From positions 434,001-498,000 of the forward strand of contig NW_027473350.1 in assembly GCF_050947335.1 (NCBI RefSeq): 64,000 nt of DNA, in the 5' to 3' direction. The notes beneath the pieces are model-generated. The model was given only the letters and a program-made list of their open reading frames with translations, did no database searches and was not told the origin of the DNA. Made by a program: the position numbers and the translations under genes. The DNA is from Megachile rotundata. Its lineage: Eukaryota; Arthropoda; Insecta; Hymenoptera; Megachilidae. Every line of letters starts with the position of its first letter. Position 1 is the stretch's first letter. Shown one piece after another: positions 13,673-30,950 of this stretch.

Positions 13673-16600
13673 AAGATCACAATCATACAATCACAATCAT
13701 ACAATCACAATCATACAATCACAATCATACAATCGCAATCATACAATTACAATCTCCAAAATACAATATCCCAAATACAATCATACAATCAGAATCATAC
13801 AATCACAATCATACAATCACAATCATACAATCACAATCATACTATCACAATCATACAATCATAATCATACAATGACAATCATACAATCACAATCATACAA
13901 TCACAATCATACAATCACAATCATACATTCACAATCATAAAACCACAATCAGACAATCACAATCATACCATCACCATCATACAATCACAATCATACAATC
14001 ATAATCATACAATTACAATCACACAATCACAATCATACAATCACAATCATACAATCGCAATCATACAATTACTATCTCCAAAATACAATATCCCAAATAC
14101 AATCATACAATCAGAATCATACAATCACAATCATACAATCACAATCATACAATCACAATCATACATTCACAATCATAAAACCACAATCAGACAATCACAA
14201 TCATACCATCACCATCATACAATCACAATCATACAATCATAATCATACAATTACAATCACACAATCACAATCATACAATCACAATCATACAATCGCAATC
14301 ATACAATTACTATCTCCAAAATACAATATCCCAAATACAATCATACAATCAGAATCATACAATCACAATCATACAATCACAATCATACAATCACAATCAT
14401 ACTATCACAATCATACAATCAGAATCATACAATCACAATCATGCAATCGCAAGCATACAATCACAATCATACAATCACAATCATACAATCACAATCATAC
14501 AATCACAATCATACAATCACAATCATACAATCACAATCATACAATCGCAATCATACAGTTACAATCTCCCAAATACAATCATACAACCACAATCATACAA
14601 TCACAATCATACAATCACAATCATACTATCACAATCATACAATCACAATCATGCAATCACAATCATACAATCATAATCAGACAATGACAATCATACAATC
14701 ACAATCATACAATCACAATCATACAATCACAATCATAGAACCACCATCAGACTATCACAATCATACAATCACAATCATACAATCACAATCATACAATCAC
14801 AATCATACAATCACAGTCATACAATCACAGTCATACAATCACTATCATACTATCACAATCATACAATCACAATCATACAATCGCAATCATACAATCGCAG
14901 TCATACAATCGCAATCATACAATCACAATCACACAATCACAATCATACAATCACAATCTTCCAGTCACAGTCATACAATCACAATCATACAGTCACAATC
15001 ATACTATCGCAATCATACAATCACAATCATACCATCACAATCATACAATCACAATCACACAATCACAATCATACAATCACAATCATACAATCACAATCAT
15101 ACAATCACAATCATACAATCGCAAGCATACAATCACAATCATACAATCATAATCATACAATCACAATCATACAATCACAATCATAGAACCACAATCAGAC
15201 AATCACAATCATACAATCACAATCATACAATCACAATCATACAATCACAGTCATACAATCACTATCATACTATCACAATCATACAATCACAATCATGCAA
15301 TCACAATCATACAATCATAATCAGACAATGACAATCATACAATCACAACCATACAATCACAATCATACAATCACAATCATAGAACCACAATCAGACAATC
15401 ACAATCATACAATCACAATCATACAATCACAATCATACAATCACAATCATACAATCACAATCATACAATCACAATCATACAATCACAATCATACAATCAC
15501 AATCATAGAACCACAATCAGACAATCACAATCATACAATCACAATCGTACGATCACAATCATACAATCACAGTCATACGATCACAGTCATACAATCACAA
15601 TCATACTATCACAATCATACTATCACAATCATACAATCATAATCATACAATCACAGTCATACAATCGCAATCATACAATCACAATCATACTATCACAATC
15701 ATACTATCACAATCATACAATCAGAATCGTACAATCACAATCATACAATCACAATCTTCCAGTCACAATCATACAATCACAATCTTACAATCGCAATCAT
15801 ACAATCGCAATCATACAATCACAATCATACAATCACTATCATACAATCATAATCATACAATCACAATCATACAATCACAATCATACTATCGCATTCATAC
15901 AATCACAATCATACCATCACAATCATACAATTACAATCATACAATCACAATCATACAATCACAATCATAAGATCACAATCATACAATCACAATCACACAA
16001 TTACAATCATATAATCACAATCATACAATCACAATCATACAATCGCAAGCATACAATCACAATCATACAATCATAATCATACAATCACAATCATACAATC
16101 ACAATCATACAATCACAATCATACAATCACAACCATACAATCAAAATCATACAATCACAATCATACAATCACAATCGTGCAATCACAATCATACAATCGC
16201 AATCATACAATCGCAATCATACAATCACAATCATACAATCACAATCATACAATCGCAATCAAACAATCACAATCATACTACCGCAATCATACAATCACAA
16301 TCATACCATCACAATCATACAATTACAATCATACAATCACAATCATACAATCACAACCATACAATCAGAATCATACAATCACAACCATACAATCATAATC
16401 ATACAATCACAATCATACAATCGCAATCATACAATCACAATATTACAATCACAATCATACAATCACAATCGTACTATCGCAATCATACAATCACAATCAT
16501 ACCATCACCATCATACAATCACAATCATACAATCATAATCATACAATTACAATCATACAATCACAATCATACAATCACAATCATACAATCACAATCATAC

Positions 16601-18350
16601 AATCACAATCATACAATCGCAATCATACAATTACAATCTCCAAAATACAATCTCCCAAATACAATCATACAATCAGAATCATACAATCACAATCATACAA
16701 TCACAATCATACAATCACAATCATACTATCACAATCATACAATCACAATCATACAATCACAATCATACAATCACAATCATACAATCACAATCATAGAACC
16801 ACAATCAGACAATCACAATCAGACAATCACAATCGTACAATCACAATCATACAATCACAGTCATACGATCACAGTCATACAATCACAATCATACTATCAC
16901 AATCATACAATCACAATCATACAATCGCAAGCTTACAATCACAATCATACAATCACAATCATACAATCACAATCATACAATCGCAATCATACAATTACAA
17001 TCTCCCAAATACAATCATACAACCACAATCATGCAATCACAATCATACAATCACAATCATACTATCACAATCATACAATCACAATCATGCAATCACAATC
17101 ATACAATCATAATCAGACAATGACAATCATACAATCACAATCATACAATCACAATCATACAATCACAATCATAGAACCACCATCAGACTATCACAATCAT
17201 ACAATCACAATCATACAATCACAATCATACAATTACAGTCATACAATCACAGCCATACAATCACTATCATACTATCACAATCATACAATCACAATCATAC
17301 AATCGCAATCTTACAATCGCAGTCATACAATCGCAACCATACAATCACAATCACACAATCACAAACATACAATCACAATCTTCCAGACACAGTCATACAA
17401 TCACAATCATACAGTCACAATCATACTATCGCAATCATACAATCACAATCATACCATCACAATCATACAATCACAACCATACAATCATAATCATACAATC
17501 ACAATCATACCATCATAATCATACAATCACAATCATACAATCGCAATCATACAATCGCAATCATACAATCACAATCATACAATCACAATCATACAATCAT
17601 AATCATATAATCACAATCATACAATCACAATCATACTATCGCAATCATACAATCACAATCATACCATCACAATCATACAATTACAATCATACAATCACAA
17701 TCATACAATCACAATCATAAGATCACAATCATACAATCACAATCATACAATCACAATCATACAATCACAATCATACAATCGCAATCATAGAATTACAATC
17801 TCCAAAATACAATATCCCAAATACAATCATACAATCAGAATCATACAATCACAATCATACAATCACAATCATACAATCACAATCATACTATCACAATCAT
17901 ACAATCATAATCATACAATGACAATCATACAATCACAATCATACAATCACAATCATACATTCACAATCATAAAACCACAATCAGACAATCACAATCATAC
18001 CATCACCATCATACAATCACAATCATACAATCATAATCATACAATTACAATCACACAATCACAATCATACAATCACAATCATACAATCACAATCATACAA
18101 TCGCAATCATACAATTACTATCTCCAAAATACAATATCCCAAATACAATCATACAATCAGAATCATACAATCACAATCATACAATCACAATCATACAATC
18201 ACAATCATACTATCACAATCATACAATCAGAATCATACAATCACAATCATACAATCGCAAGCATACAATCACAATCATACAATCACAATCATACAATCAC
18301 AATCATACAATCGCAATCATACAATTACAATCTCCCAAATACAATCATAC
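13673..18350. repeat. Mosaic array segment between block A copy 3 and block B
   Basis: There is no gene here. The left end follows block A copy 2 from 7094 onward (tctcc module at 13743; acaatgac unit at 13869, 196 bp after aagatc in both). The run between acaatgac and acattc is two units shorter here (56 bp) than in copy 2 (84 bp). A 238-bp local duplication follows at 13925-14400. From about 14.6 to 17.5 kb the strings alternate between modules with agaaccaccatcag, agaaccacaatcag and acgatcacagtcat units. The segment at 17.09-17.52 kb is a diverged relative of 7.83-8.27 kb, and 17.8-18.4 kb resembles 7.2-7.8 kb. Confidence 0.75.
13925..14400. repeat. 238-bp (17-unit) local tandem duplication
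   Basis: Two adjacent copies run 13925-14162 and 14163-14400. Each opens with acattcacaatcat then aaaaccacaatcag. Each then carries accatcaccatcat, an acaatcataatcat unit, the divergent tctcc module (14065 and 14303) and acaatcagaatcat, and closes with consensus units. All marker spacings equal 238 bp. Confidence 0.85.
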
Positions 18351-21010
18351 AACCACGATCATACAATCACAATCATACAATCACAATCATACTATCACAA
18401 TCATACAATCACAATCATGCAATCACAATCATACAATCATAATCAGACAATGACAATCATACAATCACAATCATACATTCACAATCATACAATCACAATC
18501 ATAGAACCACCATCAGACTATCACAATCATACAATCACAATCATACAATCACAATCATACAATCACAATCATACAATCACAGTCATACAATCACAGTCAT
18601 ACAATCACTATCATACTATCACAATCATACAATCACAATCATACAATCGCAATCATACAATCGCAGTCATACAATCGCAATCATACAATCACAATCACAC
18701 AATCACAATCATACAATCACAATCTTCCAGTCACAGTCATACAATCACAATCATACAGTCACAATCATACTATCGCAATCATACAATCACAATCATACCA
18801 TCACAATCATACAATCACAACCATACAATCATAATCATACAATCACAATCATACCATCATAATCATACAATCACAATCATACAATCGCAATCATACAATC
18901 GCAATCATACAATCACAATCATACAATCACAATCATACAATCATAATCATATAATCACAATCATACAATCACAATCATACTATCGCAATCATACAATCAC
19001 AATCATACCATCACAATCATACAATTACAATCATACAATCGCAATCATACAATCACAATCATAAGATCACAATCATACAATCACAATCACACAATCACAA
19101 TCATACAATCACAATCATGCAATCACAATCATACAATCACAATCATACAATCGCAAGCATACAATCACAATCATACAATCATAATCATACAATCACAATC
19201 ATACAATCACAATCATAGAACCACAATCAGACAATCACAATCATACAATCACAATCATACAATCACAATCATACAATCACAATCATACAATCACAGTCAT
19301 ACAATCACTATCATACTATCACAATCATACAATCACAATCATGCAATCACAATCATACAATCATAATCAGACAATGACAATCATACAATCACAACCATAC
19401 AATCACAATCATACAATCACAATCATAGAACCACAATCAGACAATCACAATCATACTATCACAATCATACAATCAAAATCATACAATCACAATCATACAA
19501 TCACAATCATACAATCACAATCACACAATCACAATCATACAATCACAATCATACAATCACAATCATACTATCACAATCATACAATCACAATTATGCAATC
19601 ACAATCATACAATCATAATCAGACAATGACAATCATACAATCACAATCATACAATCACAATCATACAATCACAATCATACAATCACAATCATACAATCAC
19701 AATCATACAATCACAATCATACAATCACAATCATAGAACCACAATCAGACAATCACAATCATACAATCACAATCGTACAATCACAATCATACAATCACAG
19801 TCATACGATCACAGTCATACAATCACAATCATACTATCACAATCATACAATCACAATCATACAATCACAATCATACAATCGCAATCATACAATCACAATC
19901 ACACAGTCACAATCATACTATCGCAATCATACGATGACAATCATACCATCACAATCATACAATCACAACCATACAATCAGAATCATACAATCACAACCAT
20001 ACAATCATAATCATACAATCACAATCATACAATCGCAATCATACAATCACAATATTACAATCACAATCATACAATCACAATCGTACTATCGCAATCATAT
20101 AATCACAATCATACCATCACCATCATACAATCACAATCATACAATCATAATCATACAATTACAATCATACAATCACAATCATACAATCACAATCATACAA
20201 TCACAATCATACAATCACAATCATACAATCGCAATCATACAATTACAATCTCCAAAATACAATCTCCCAAATACAATCATACAATCAGAATCATACAATC
20301 ACAATCATACAATCACAATCATACAATCACAATCATACTATCACAATCATACAATCATAATCATACAATCACAGTCATACAATCACAATCGTACAATCAC
20401 AGTCATACAATCACAATCTTACAATCACAATCGTACTATCACAATCACACAATCACAATCATACAATCACAATCATACAATCACAATCATACAATCACAA
20501 TCATACAATCACAATCATGCAATCACAATCATACAATCATAATCATACAATGACAATCATACATTCACAATCATACAATCACAATCATACAATCACAATC
20601 ATACATTCACAATCATAAAACCACAATCAGACAATCACAATCATACCATCACCATCATACAATCACAATCATACAATCATAATCATACAATTACAATCAC
20701 ACAATCACAATCATACAATCACAATCATACAATCACAATTATACAATCACAATCATACAATCACAATCATACAATCGCAATCATACAATTACAATCTCCA
20801 AAATACAATATCCCAAATACAATCATACAATCAGAATCATACAATCACAATCATACAATCACAATCATACAATCACAATCATACTATCACAATCATACAA
20901 TCATAATCATACAATGACAATCATACAATCACAATCATACAATCACAATCATACAATCACAATCATACATTCACAATCATAAAACCACAATCAGACAATC
21001 ACAGTCATAC
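18350..21010. repeat. Higher-order block B, copy 1 (about 2.7 kb)
   Basis: This block is repeated near 32.16-34.82 kb at an offset of 13,806 bp, and its right half again near 37.1-38.8 kb and 42.5-44.2 kb. Anchors are the gcaatc...acaatgac strings near 18419 and 19343 (32225 and 33149), the acgatgac unit near 19933 (33739) and acaatcacaatatt near 20047. Few unit differences are seen between the copies; one is acaatcacagtcat at about 18.58 kb against acaaccacagtcat in the later copy. Confidence 0.85.
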
Positions 21011-24000
21011 CATCACCATCATACAATCACAATCATAGAACCACCATCAGACTATCACAATCATACAATCACAATCATACAATCACAATCATACAATCAC
21101 AGTCATACAATCACAATCATAGAACCACCATCAGACTATCACAATCATACAATCACAATCATACAATCACAATCATACAATCACAGTCATACAATCACAG
21201 TCATACAATCACTATCATACTATCACAATCATACAATCACAATCATACAATCACAATCATGCAATCACAATCATACAATCATAATCATACAATGACAATC
21301 ATACAATCACAATCATACAATCACAATAATACTATCACAATAATACTATCACAATCATACAATCACAATCATGCAATCACAATCATACAATCATAATCAG
21401 ACAATGACAATCATACAATCACAATCATACAATCACAATCATACAATCACAGTCATACAATCACAGTCATACAATCACTATCATACTATCACAATCATAC
21501 AATCACAATCATACAATCACAATCATGCAATCACAATCATACAATCATAATCATACAATGACAATCATACAATCACAATCATACAATCACAATCATACAA
21601 TCACAATCATACAATCACAATCATACATTCACAATCATAAAACCACAATCAGACAATCACAATCATACCATCACCATCATACAATCACAATCATACAATC
21701 ATAATCATACAATTACAATCACACAATCACAATCATACGATCACAATCATACAATCACAATCATACAATAACAATCATACAATCACAATCATACAATCAC
21801 AATCATACAATCGCAATCATACAATTACAATTTCCAAAATACAATATCCCAAATACAATCATACAATCAGAATCATACAATCACAATCATACAATCACAA
21901 TCATACAATCACAATCATACTATCACAATCATACAATCATAATCATACAATGACAATCATACAATCACAATCATACAATCACAATCATACAATCGCAATC
22001 ATACATTCACAATCATACAACCACAATCAGACAATCACAATCATACCATCACCATCATACAATCACAATCATACAATCGTAATCATACAATTACAATCAC
22101 ACAATCACAATCATACAATCACAATCATACAATCACAATCATACAATCGCAATCATACAATTACTATCTCCAAAATACAATATCCCAAATACAATCATAC
22201 AATCAGAATCATACAATCACAATCATACAATCACAATCATACAATCACAATCATACAATCACAATCATACAATCAGAATCATACAATCACAATCATACAA
22301 TCGCAAGCATACAATCACAATCATACAATCACAATCATACAATCACAATCATACAATCGCAATCATACAATTACAATCTCCCAAATACAATCATACAACC
22401 ACAATCATACAATCACAATCATACAATCACAATCATACTATCACAATCATACAATCACAATCATGCAATCACAATCATACAATCATAATCAGACAATGAC
22501 AATCATACAATCACAATCATACAATCACAATCATACAATCACAATCATAGAACCACCATCAGACTATCACAATCATACTATCACAATCATACAATCACAA
22601 TCATACAATCACAGTCATACAATCACAGTCATACAATCACTATCATACTATCACAATCATACAATCACAATCATACAATCGCAATCATACAATCGCAGTC
22701 ATACAATCGCAATCATACAATCACAATCACACAATCACAATCATACAATCACAATCTTCCAGTCACAGTCATACAATCACAATCATACAGTCACAATCAT
22801 ACTATCGCAATCATACAATCACAATCATACCATCACAATCATACAATCACAACCATACAATCATAATCATACAATCACAATCATACCATCATAATCATAC
22901 AATCACAATCATACAATCGCAATCATACAATCGCAATCATACAATCACAATCATACAATCACAATCATACAATCATAATCATATAATCACAATCATACAA
23001 TCACAATCATACTATCGCAATCATACAATCACAATCATACCATCACAATCATACAATTACAATCATACAATCACAATCATACAATCACAATCATAAGATC
23101 ACAATCATACAATCACAATCACACAATCACAATCATACAATCACAATCATACAATCACAATCATACAATCACAATCATACAATCGCAAGCATACAATCAC
23201 AATCATACAATCATAATCATACAATCACAATCATACAATCACAATCATAGAACCACAATCAGACAATCACAATCATACAATCACAATCATACAATCACAA
23301 TCATACAATCACAGTCATACAATCACTATCATACTATCACAATCATACAATCACAATCATGCAATCACAATCATACAATCATAATCAGACAATGACAATC
23401 ATACAATCACAATCATACAATCACAATCATACAATCACAATCATAGAACCACAATCAGACAATCACAATCATACAATCACAATCATACAATCACAGTCAT
23501 ACGATCACAGTCATACAATCACAATCATACTATCACAATCATACTATCACAATCATACAATCATAATCATACAATCACAGTCACACAATCGCAATCATAC
23601 AATCACAATCATAGAATCACAATCATACAATCACGATCATACAACCACAATCAGACAATCACAATCATACAATCACAATCATACAATCACTGTCATACAA
23701 TCACAGTCATACAATCACAGTCATACAATCACAATCATACTATCACAATCATACTATCACAATCATACAATCATAATCATACGATCACAGTCATACAATC
23801 GCAATCATACAACCACAATATTACAATCACAATCATACAATCACAATTGTACTATCGCAATCATACAATCACAATCATACCATCACCATCATACAATCAC
23901 AATCATACAGTCATAATCATACAATTACAATCATACAATCACAATCATACAATCACAATCATACAATCACAATCATACAATCACAATCTTACTATCACAA

Positions 24001-25657
24001 TCATACAGTCATAATCATACAATCACAATCATACAATCACAATCGTACAATCAAAAATCATACAATCATAATCATACAATCGCAATCATACAATCACAAT
24101 CATACAATCACAGTCATACAATCACAATCTTACAATCACAATCATACTATCACAATCACACGATCACAATCATACAATCACAATCATACAATCAGAATCG
24201 TACAATCACAATCATACAATCACAATCTTCCAGTCACAATCATACAATCACAATCTTACAATCGCAATCATACAATCGCAATCATACAATCACAATCATA
24301 CAATCACTATCATACAATCATAATCATACAATCACAGTCATACAATCACAATCATACTATCGCATCCATACAATCACAATCATACCATCACAATCATACA
24401 ATTACAATCATACAATCACAATCATACAATCACAATCATAAGATCACAATCATACAATCACAATCACACAATTACAATCATACAATCACAATCATACAAT
24501 CACAATCATACAATCGCAAGCATACAATCACAATCATACAATCATAATCATACAATCACAATCATACAATCACAATCGTACAATCACAATCATACAATCA
24601 AAATCATACAATCACAATCATACAATCACAATCGTGCAATCACAATCATACAATCGCAATCATACAATCGCAATCATACAATCACAATCATACAATCACA
24701 ATCATACAATCACAATCATACAATCACAATCATACAATCGCAATCAAACAATCACAATCATACTACCGCAATCATACAATCACAATCATACCATCACAAT
24801 CATACAATTACAATCATACAGTCACAATCATACAACCACAATCATACAATCAAAATCATACAATCGCAATCATACTATCACAAACATACAATCAAAATCA
24901 TACAATCACAATCATACAATCACAATCATACAATCACAATCACACAATCACAATCATACAATCACAATCATACAATCACAATCATACTATCACAATCATA
25001 CTATCACAATCATACAATCACAATTATGCAATCACAATCATACAATCATAATCAGACAATGACAATCATACAATCACAATCATACAATCACAATCATACA
25101 ATCACAATCATACAATCACAATCATACAATCACAATCATACAATCACAATCATACAATCACAATCATACAATCACAATCATACAATCACAATCATACAAT
25201 CACAATCATACTATCACAATCACACCATCACAATCATACAATCACAATCATACAATCAGAATCGTACAATCACAATCATACAATCACAATCTTCCAGTCA
25301 CAATCATACAATCACAATCTTACAATCGCAATCATACAATCGCAATCATACAATCACAATCATACAATCACTATCATACAATCATAATCATACAATCACA
25401 ATCATACAATCGCCAGCATACAATCACAATCATACAATCACAATCATACAATCACAATCATACAATCGCAATCATACAATTACAATCTCCCAAATACAAT
25501 CATACAACCACGATCATACAATCACAATCATACAATCACAATCATACTATCACAATCATACAATCACAATCATGCAATCACAATCATACAATCATAATCA
25601 GACAATGACAATCATACAATCACAATCATACATTCACAATCATACAATCACAATCAT
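20510..25657. repeat. Higher-order block C, copy 1 (about 5.1 kb)
   Basis: This block pairs with 25,660-30,950. Most of it matches at an offset of 5,307 bp (379 units plus 1): the long open stretch at 21950 pairs with 27257, gcaatc strings near 23361 with 28668, and the 15-bp unit at 24047 with 29354. Near the left end the offset is 5,153 (gcaatc at 20519 and 25672) and near the right end 5,293, so whole-unit indels separate the copies. The region from about 21.0 to 21.5 kb holds local rearrangements: the agaaccaccatcag string is doubled at 21037 and 21121 (84 bp), and two successive units end in aataat near 21.33 kb. Confidence 0.85.
24047..24061. repeat. 15-bp unit (+1), first of six copies
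   Basis: The unit reads acaatcaaaaatcat, one base longer than the 14-mer, with A5 in place of the usual ACAA. It follows an acaatcacaatcgt unit and precedes an acaatcataatcat unit in every copy. It shifts the phase from 9 to 10 modulo 14. Confidence 0.95.
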
Positions 25658-25659
25658 AC

Positions 25660-28600
25660 AATCACAATCATGCAATCACAATCATACAATCATAATCATA
25701 CAATGACAATCATACATTCACAATCATACAATCACAATCATACAATCACAATCATACATTCACAATCATAAAACCACAATCAGACAATCACAATCATACC
25801 ATCACCATCATACAATCACAATCATACAATCATAATCATACAATTACAATCACACAATCACAATCATACAATCACAATCATACAATCACAATCATACAAT
25901 CACAATCATACAATCACAATCATACAATCGCAATCATACAATTACAATCTCCAAAATACAATATCCCAAATACAATCATACAATCAGAATCATACAATCA
26001 CAATCATACAATCACAATCATACAATCACAATCATACTATCACAATCATACAATCATAATCATACAATGACAATCATACAATCACAATCATACAATCACA
26101 ATCATACAATCACAATCATACATTCACAATCATAAAACCACAATCAGACAATCACAGTCATACCATCACCATCATACAATCACAATCATACAATCATAAT
26201 CATACAATTACAATCACACAATCACAATCATACAATCACAATCATACAATCACAATCATACAATCGCAATCATACAATTACTATCTCCAAAATACAATAT
26301 CCCAAATACAATCATACAATCAGAATCATACAATCACAATCATACAATCACAATCATACAATCACAGTCATACTATCACAATCATACAATCAGAATCATA
26401 CAATCACAATCATACAATCGCAAGCATACAATCACAATCATACAATCACAATCATACAATCACAATCGTACAATCGCAATCATCCAATTACAATCTCCCA
26501 AATACAATCATACAACCACAATCATACAATCACAATCATACAATCACAATAATACTATCACAATCATACAATCACAATCATGCAATCACAATCATACAAT
26601 CATAATCAGACAATGACAATCATACAATCACAATCATACAATCACAATCATACAATCACAATCATACAATCACAATCATAGAACCACCATCAGACTATCA
26701 CAATCATACAATCACAATCATACAATCACAATCATACAATCACAGTCATACAATCACAGTCATACAATCACTATCATACTATCACAATCATACAATCACA
26801 ATCATACAATCACAATCATGCAATCACAATCATACAATCATAATCATACAATGACAATCATACAATCACAATCATACAATCACAATCATACAATCACAAT
26901 CATACAATCACAATCATACATTCACAATCATAAAACCACAATCAGACAATCACAATCATACCATCACCATCATACAATCACAATCATACAATCATAATCA
27001 TGCAATTACAATCACACAATCACAATCATACGATCACAATCATACAATCACAATCATACAATAACAATCATACAATCACAATCATACAATCACAATCATA
27101 CAATCACAATCATACAATCGCAATCATACAATTACAATCTCCAAAATACAATATCCCAAATACAATCATACAATCAGAATCATACAATCACAATCATACA
27201 ATCACAATCATACAATCACAATCATACTATCACAATCATACAATCATAATCATACAATGACAATCATACAATCACAATCATACAATCACAATCATACAAT
27301 CGCAATCATACATTCACAATCATACAACCACAATCAGACAATCACAATCATACCATCACCATCATACAATCACAATCATACAATCGTAATCATACAATTA
27401 CAATCACACAATCACAATCATACAATCACAATCATACAATCACAATCATACAATCGCAATCATACAATTACTATCTCCAAAATACAATATCCCAAATACA
27501 ATCATACAATCAGAATCATACAATCACAATCATACAATCACAATCATACAATCACAATCATACAATCACAATCATACAATCAGAATCATACAATCACAAT
27601 CATACAATCGCAAGCATACAATCACAATCATACAATCACAATCATACAATCACAATCATACAATCGCAATCATACAATTACAATCTCCCAAATACAATCA
27701 TACAACCACAATCATACAATCACAATCATACAATCACAATCATACTATCACAATCATACAATCACAATCATGCAATCACAATCATACAATCATAATCAGA
27801 CAATGACAATCATACAATCACAATCATACAATCACAATCATACAATCACAATCATAGAACCACCATCAGACTATCACAATCATACTATCACAATCATACA
27901 ATCACAATCATACAATCACAGTCATACAATCACAGTCATACAATCACTATCATACTATCACAATCATACAATCACAATCATACAATCGCAATCATACAAT
28001 CGCAGTCATACAATCGCAATCATACAATCACAATCACACAATCACAATCATACAATCACAATCTTCCAGTCACAGTCATACAATCACAATCATACAGTCA
28101 CAATCATACTATCGCAATCATACAATCACAATCATACCATCACAATCATACAATCACAACCATACAATCATAATCATACAATCACAATCATACCATCATA
28201 ATCATACAATCACAATCATACAATCGCAATCATACAATCGCAATCATACAATCACAATCATACAATCACAATCATACAATCATAATCATATAATCACAAT
28301 CATACAATCACAATCATACTATCGCAATCATACAATCACAATCATACCATCACAATCATACAATTACAATCATACAATCACAATCATACAATCACAATCA
28401 TAAGATCACAATCATACAATCACAATCACACAATCACAATCATACAATCACAATCATACAATCACAATCATACAATCACAATCATACAATCGCAAGCATA
28501 CAATCACAATCATACAATCATAATCATACAATCACAATCATACAATCACAATCATAGAACCACAATCAGACAATCACAATCATACAATCACAATCATACA

Positions 28601-30950
28601 ATCACAATCATACAATCACAGTCATACAATCACTATCATACTATCACAATCATACAATCACAATCATGCAATCACAATCATACAATCATAATCAGACAAT
28701 GACAATCATACAATCACAATCATACAATCACAATCATACAATCACAATCATAGAACCACAATCAGACAATCACAATCATACAATCACAATCATACAATCA
28801 CAGTCATACGATCACAGTCATACAATCACAATCATACTATCACAATCATACTATCACAATCATACAATCATAATCATACAATCACAGTCACACAATCGCA
28901 ATCATACAATCACAATCATAGAATCACAATCATACAATCACGATCATACAACCACAATCAGACAATCACAATCATACAATCACAATCATACAATCACTGT
29001 CATACAATCACAGTCATACAATCACAGTCATACAATCACAATCATACTATCACAATCATACTATCACAATCATACAATCATAATCATACGATCACAGTCA
29101 TACAATCGCAATCATACAACCACAATATTACAATCACAATCATACAATCACAATTGTACTATCGCAATCATACAATCACAATCATACCATCACCATCATA
29201 CAATCACAATCATACAGTCATAATCATACAATTACAATCATACAATCACAATCATACAATCACAATCATACAATCACAATCATACAATCACAATCTTACT
29301 ATCACAATCATACAGTCATAATCATACAATCACAATCATACAATCACAATCGTACAATCAAAAATCATACAATCATAATCATACAATCGCAATCATACAA
29401 TCACAATCATACAATCACAGTCATACAATCACAATCTTACAATCACAATCATACTATCACAATCACACGATCACAATCATACAATCACAATCATACAATC
29501 AGAATCGTACAATCACAATCATACAATCACAATCTTCCAGTCACAATCATACAATCACAATCTTACAATCGCAATCATACAATCGCAATCATACAATCAC
29601 AATCATACAATCACTATCATACAATCATAATCATACAATCACAGTCATACAATCACAATCATACTATCGCATCCATACAATCACAATCATACCATCACAA
29701 TCATACAATTACAATCATACAATCACAATCATACAATCACAATCATAAGATCACAATCATACAATCACAATCACACAATTACAATCATACAATCACAATC
29801 ATACAATCACAATCATACAATCGCAAGCATACAATCACAATCATACAATCATAATCATACAATCACAATCATACAATCACAATCGTACAATCACAATCAT
29901 ACAATCAAAATCATACAATCACAATCATACAATCACAATCGTGCAATCACAATCATACAATCGCAATCATACAATCGCAATCATACAATCACAATCATAC
30001 AATCACAATCATACAATCACAATCATACAATCACAATCATACAATCGCAATCAAACAATCACAATCATACTACCGCAATCATACAATCACAATCATACCA
30101 TCACAATCATACAATTACAATCATACAGTCACAATCATACAACCACAATCATACAATCAAAATCATACAATCGCAATCATACTATCACAAACATACAATC
30201 AAAATCATACAATCACAATCATACAATCACAATCATACAATCACAATCACACAATCACAATCATACAATCACAATCATACAATCACAATCATACTATCAC
30301 AATCATACTATCACAATCATACAATCACAATTATGCAATCACAATCATACAATCATAATCAGACAATGACAATCATACAATCACAATCATACAATCACAA
30401 TCATACAATCACAATCATACAATCACAATCATACAATCACAATCATACAATCACAATCATACAATCACAATCATACAATCACAATCATACAATCACAATC
30501 ATACTATCACAATCACACCATCACAATCATACAATCACAATCATACAATCAGAATCGTACAATCACAATCATACAATCACAATCTTCCAGTCACAATCAT
30601 ACAATCACAATCTTACAATCGCAATCATACAATCGCAATCATACAATCACAATCATACAATCACTATCATACAATCATAATCATACAATCACAATCATAC
30701 AATCGCCAGCATACAATCACAATCATACAATCACAATCATACAATCACAATCATACAATCGCAATCATACAATTACAATCTCCCAAATACAATCATACAA
30801 CCACGATCATACAATCACAATCATACAATCACAATCATACTATCACAATCATACAATCACAATCATGCAATCACAATCATACAATCATAATCAGACAATG
30901 ACAATCATACAATCACAATCATACATTCACAATCATACAATCACAATCAT
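25660..30950. repeat. Higher-order block C, copy 2 (about 5.3 kb)
   Basis: This is the tandem partner of block C copy 1. Over the segment near 27257-28201 the translated string equals that of 21950-22894 across 314 codons, and the 15-bp unit recurs at 29354. After the acaataac unit, copy 2 has three consensus units before acaatcgcaatcat (near 27.06-27.12 kb) where copy 1 has two. Matching ends at about 30,950, where copy 2 reads agaacc and copy 1 (25,658) reads consensus then gcaatc. Confidence 0.85.
29354..29368. repeat. 15-bp unit (+1), second copy
   Basis: The unit acaatcaaaaatcat lies exactly 5,307 bp after the first copy and in the same context. The phase moves from 10 to 11 modulo 14. 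Confidence 0.95.

Noticed and set aside
24047..24061. Frameshift or sequencing error at the A5 tract
   Set aside because: The same 15-bp unit occurs six times in the same context, so it is a copied variant and not a random homopolymer error.
21950..28201. Paired 314-codon open frames at 21950 and 27257, and many frames of 60-300 codons across the window
   Set aside because: All are low-complexity read-through of the satellite. Identity between pairs reflects block duplication and not protein conservation.
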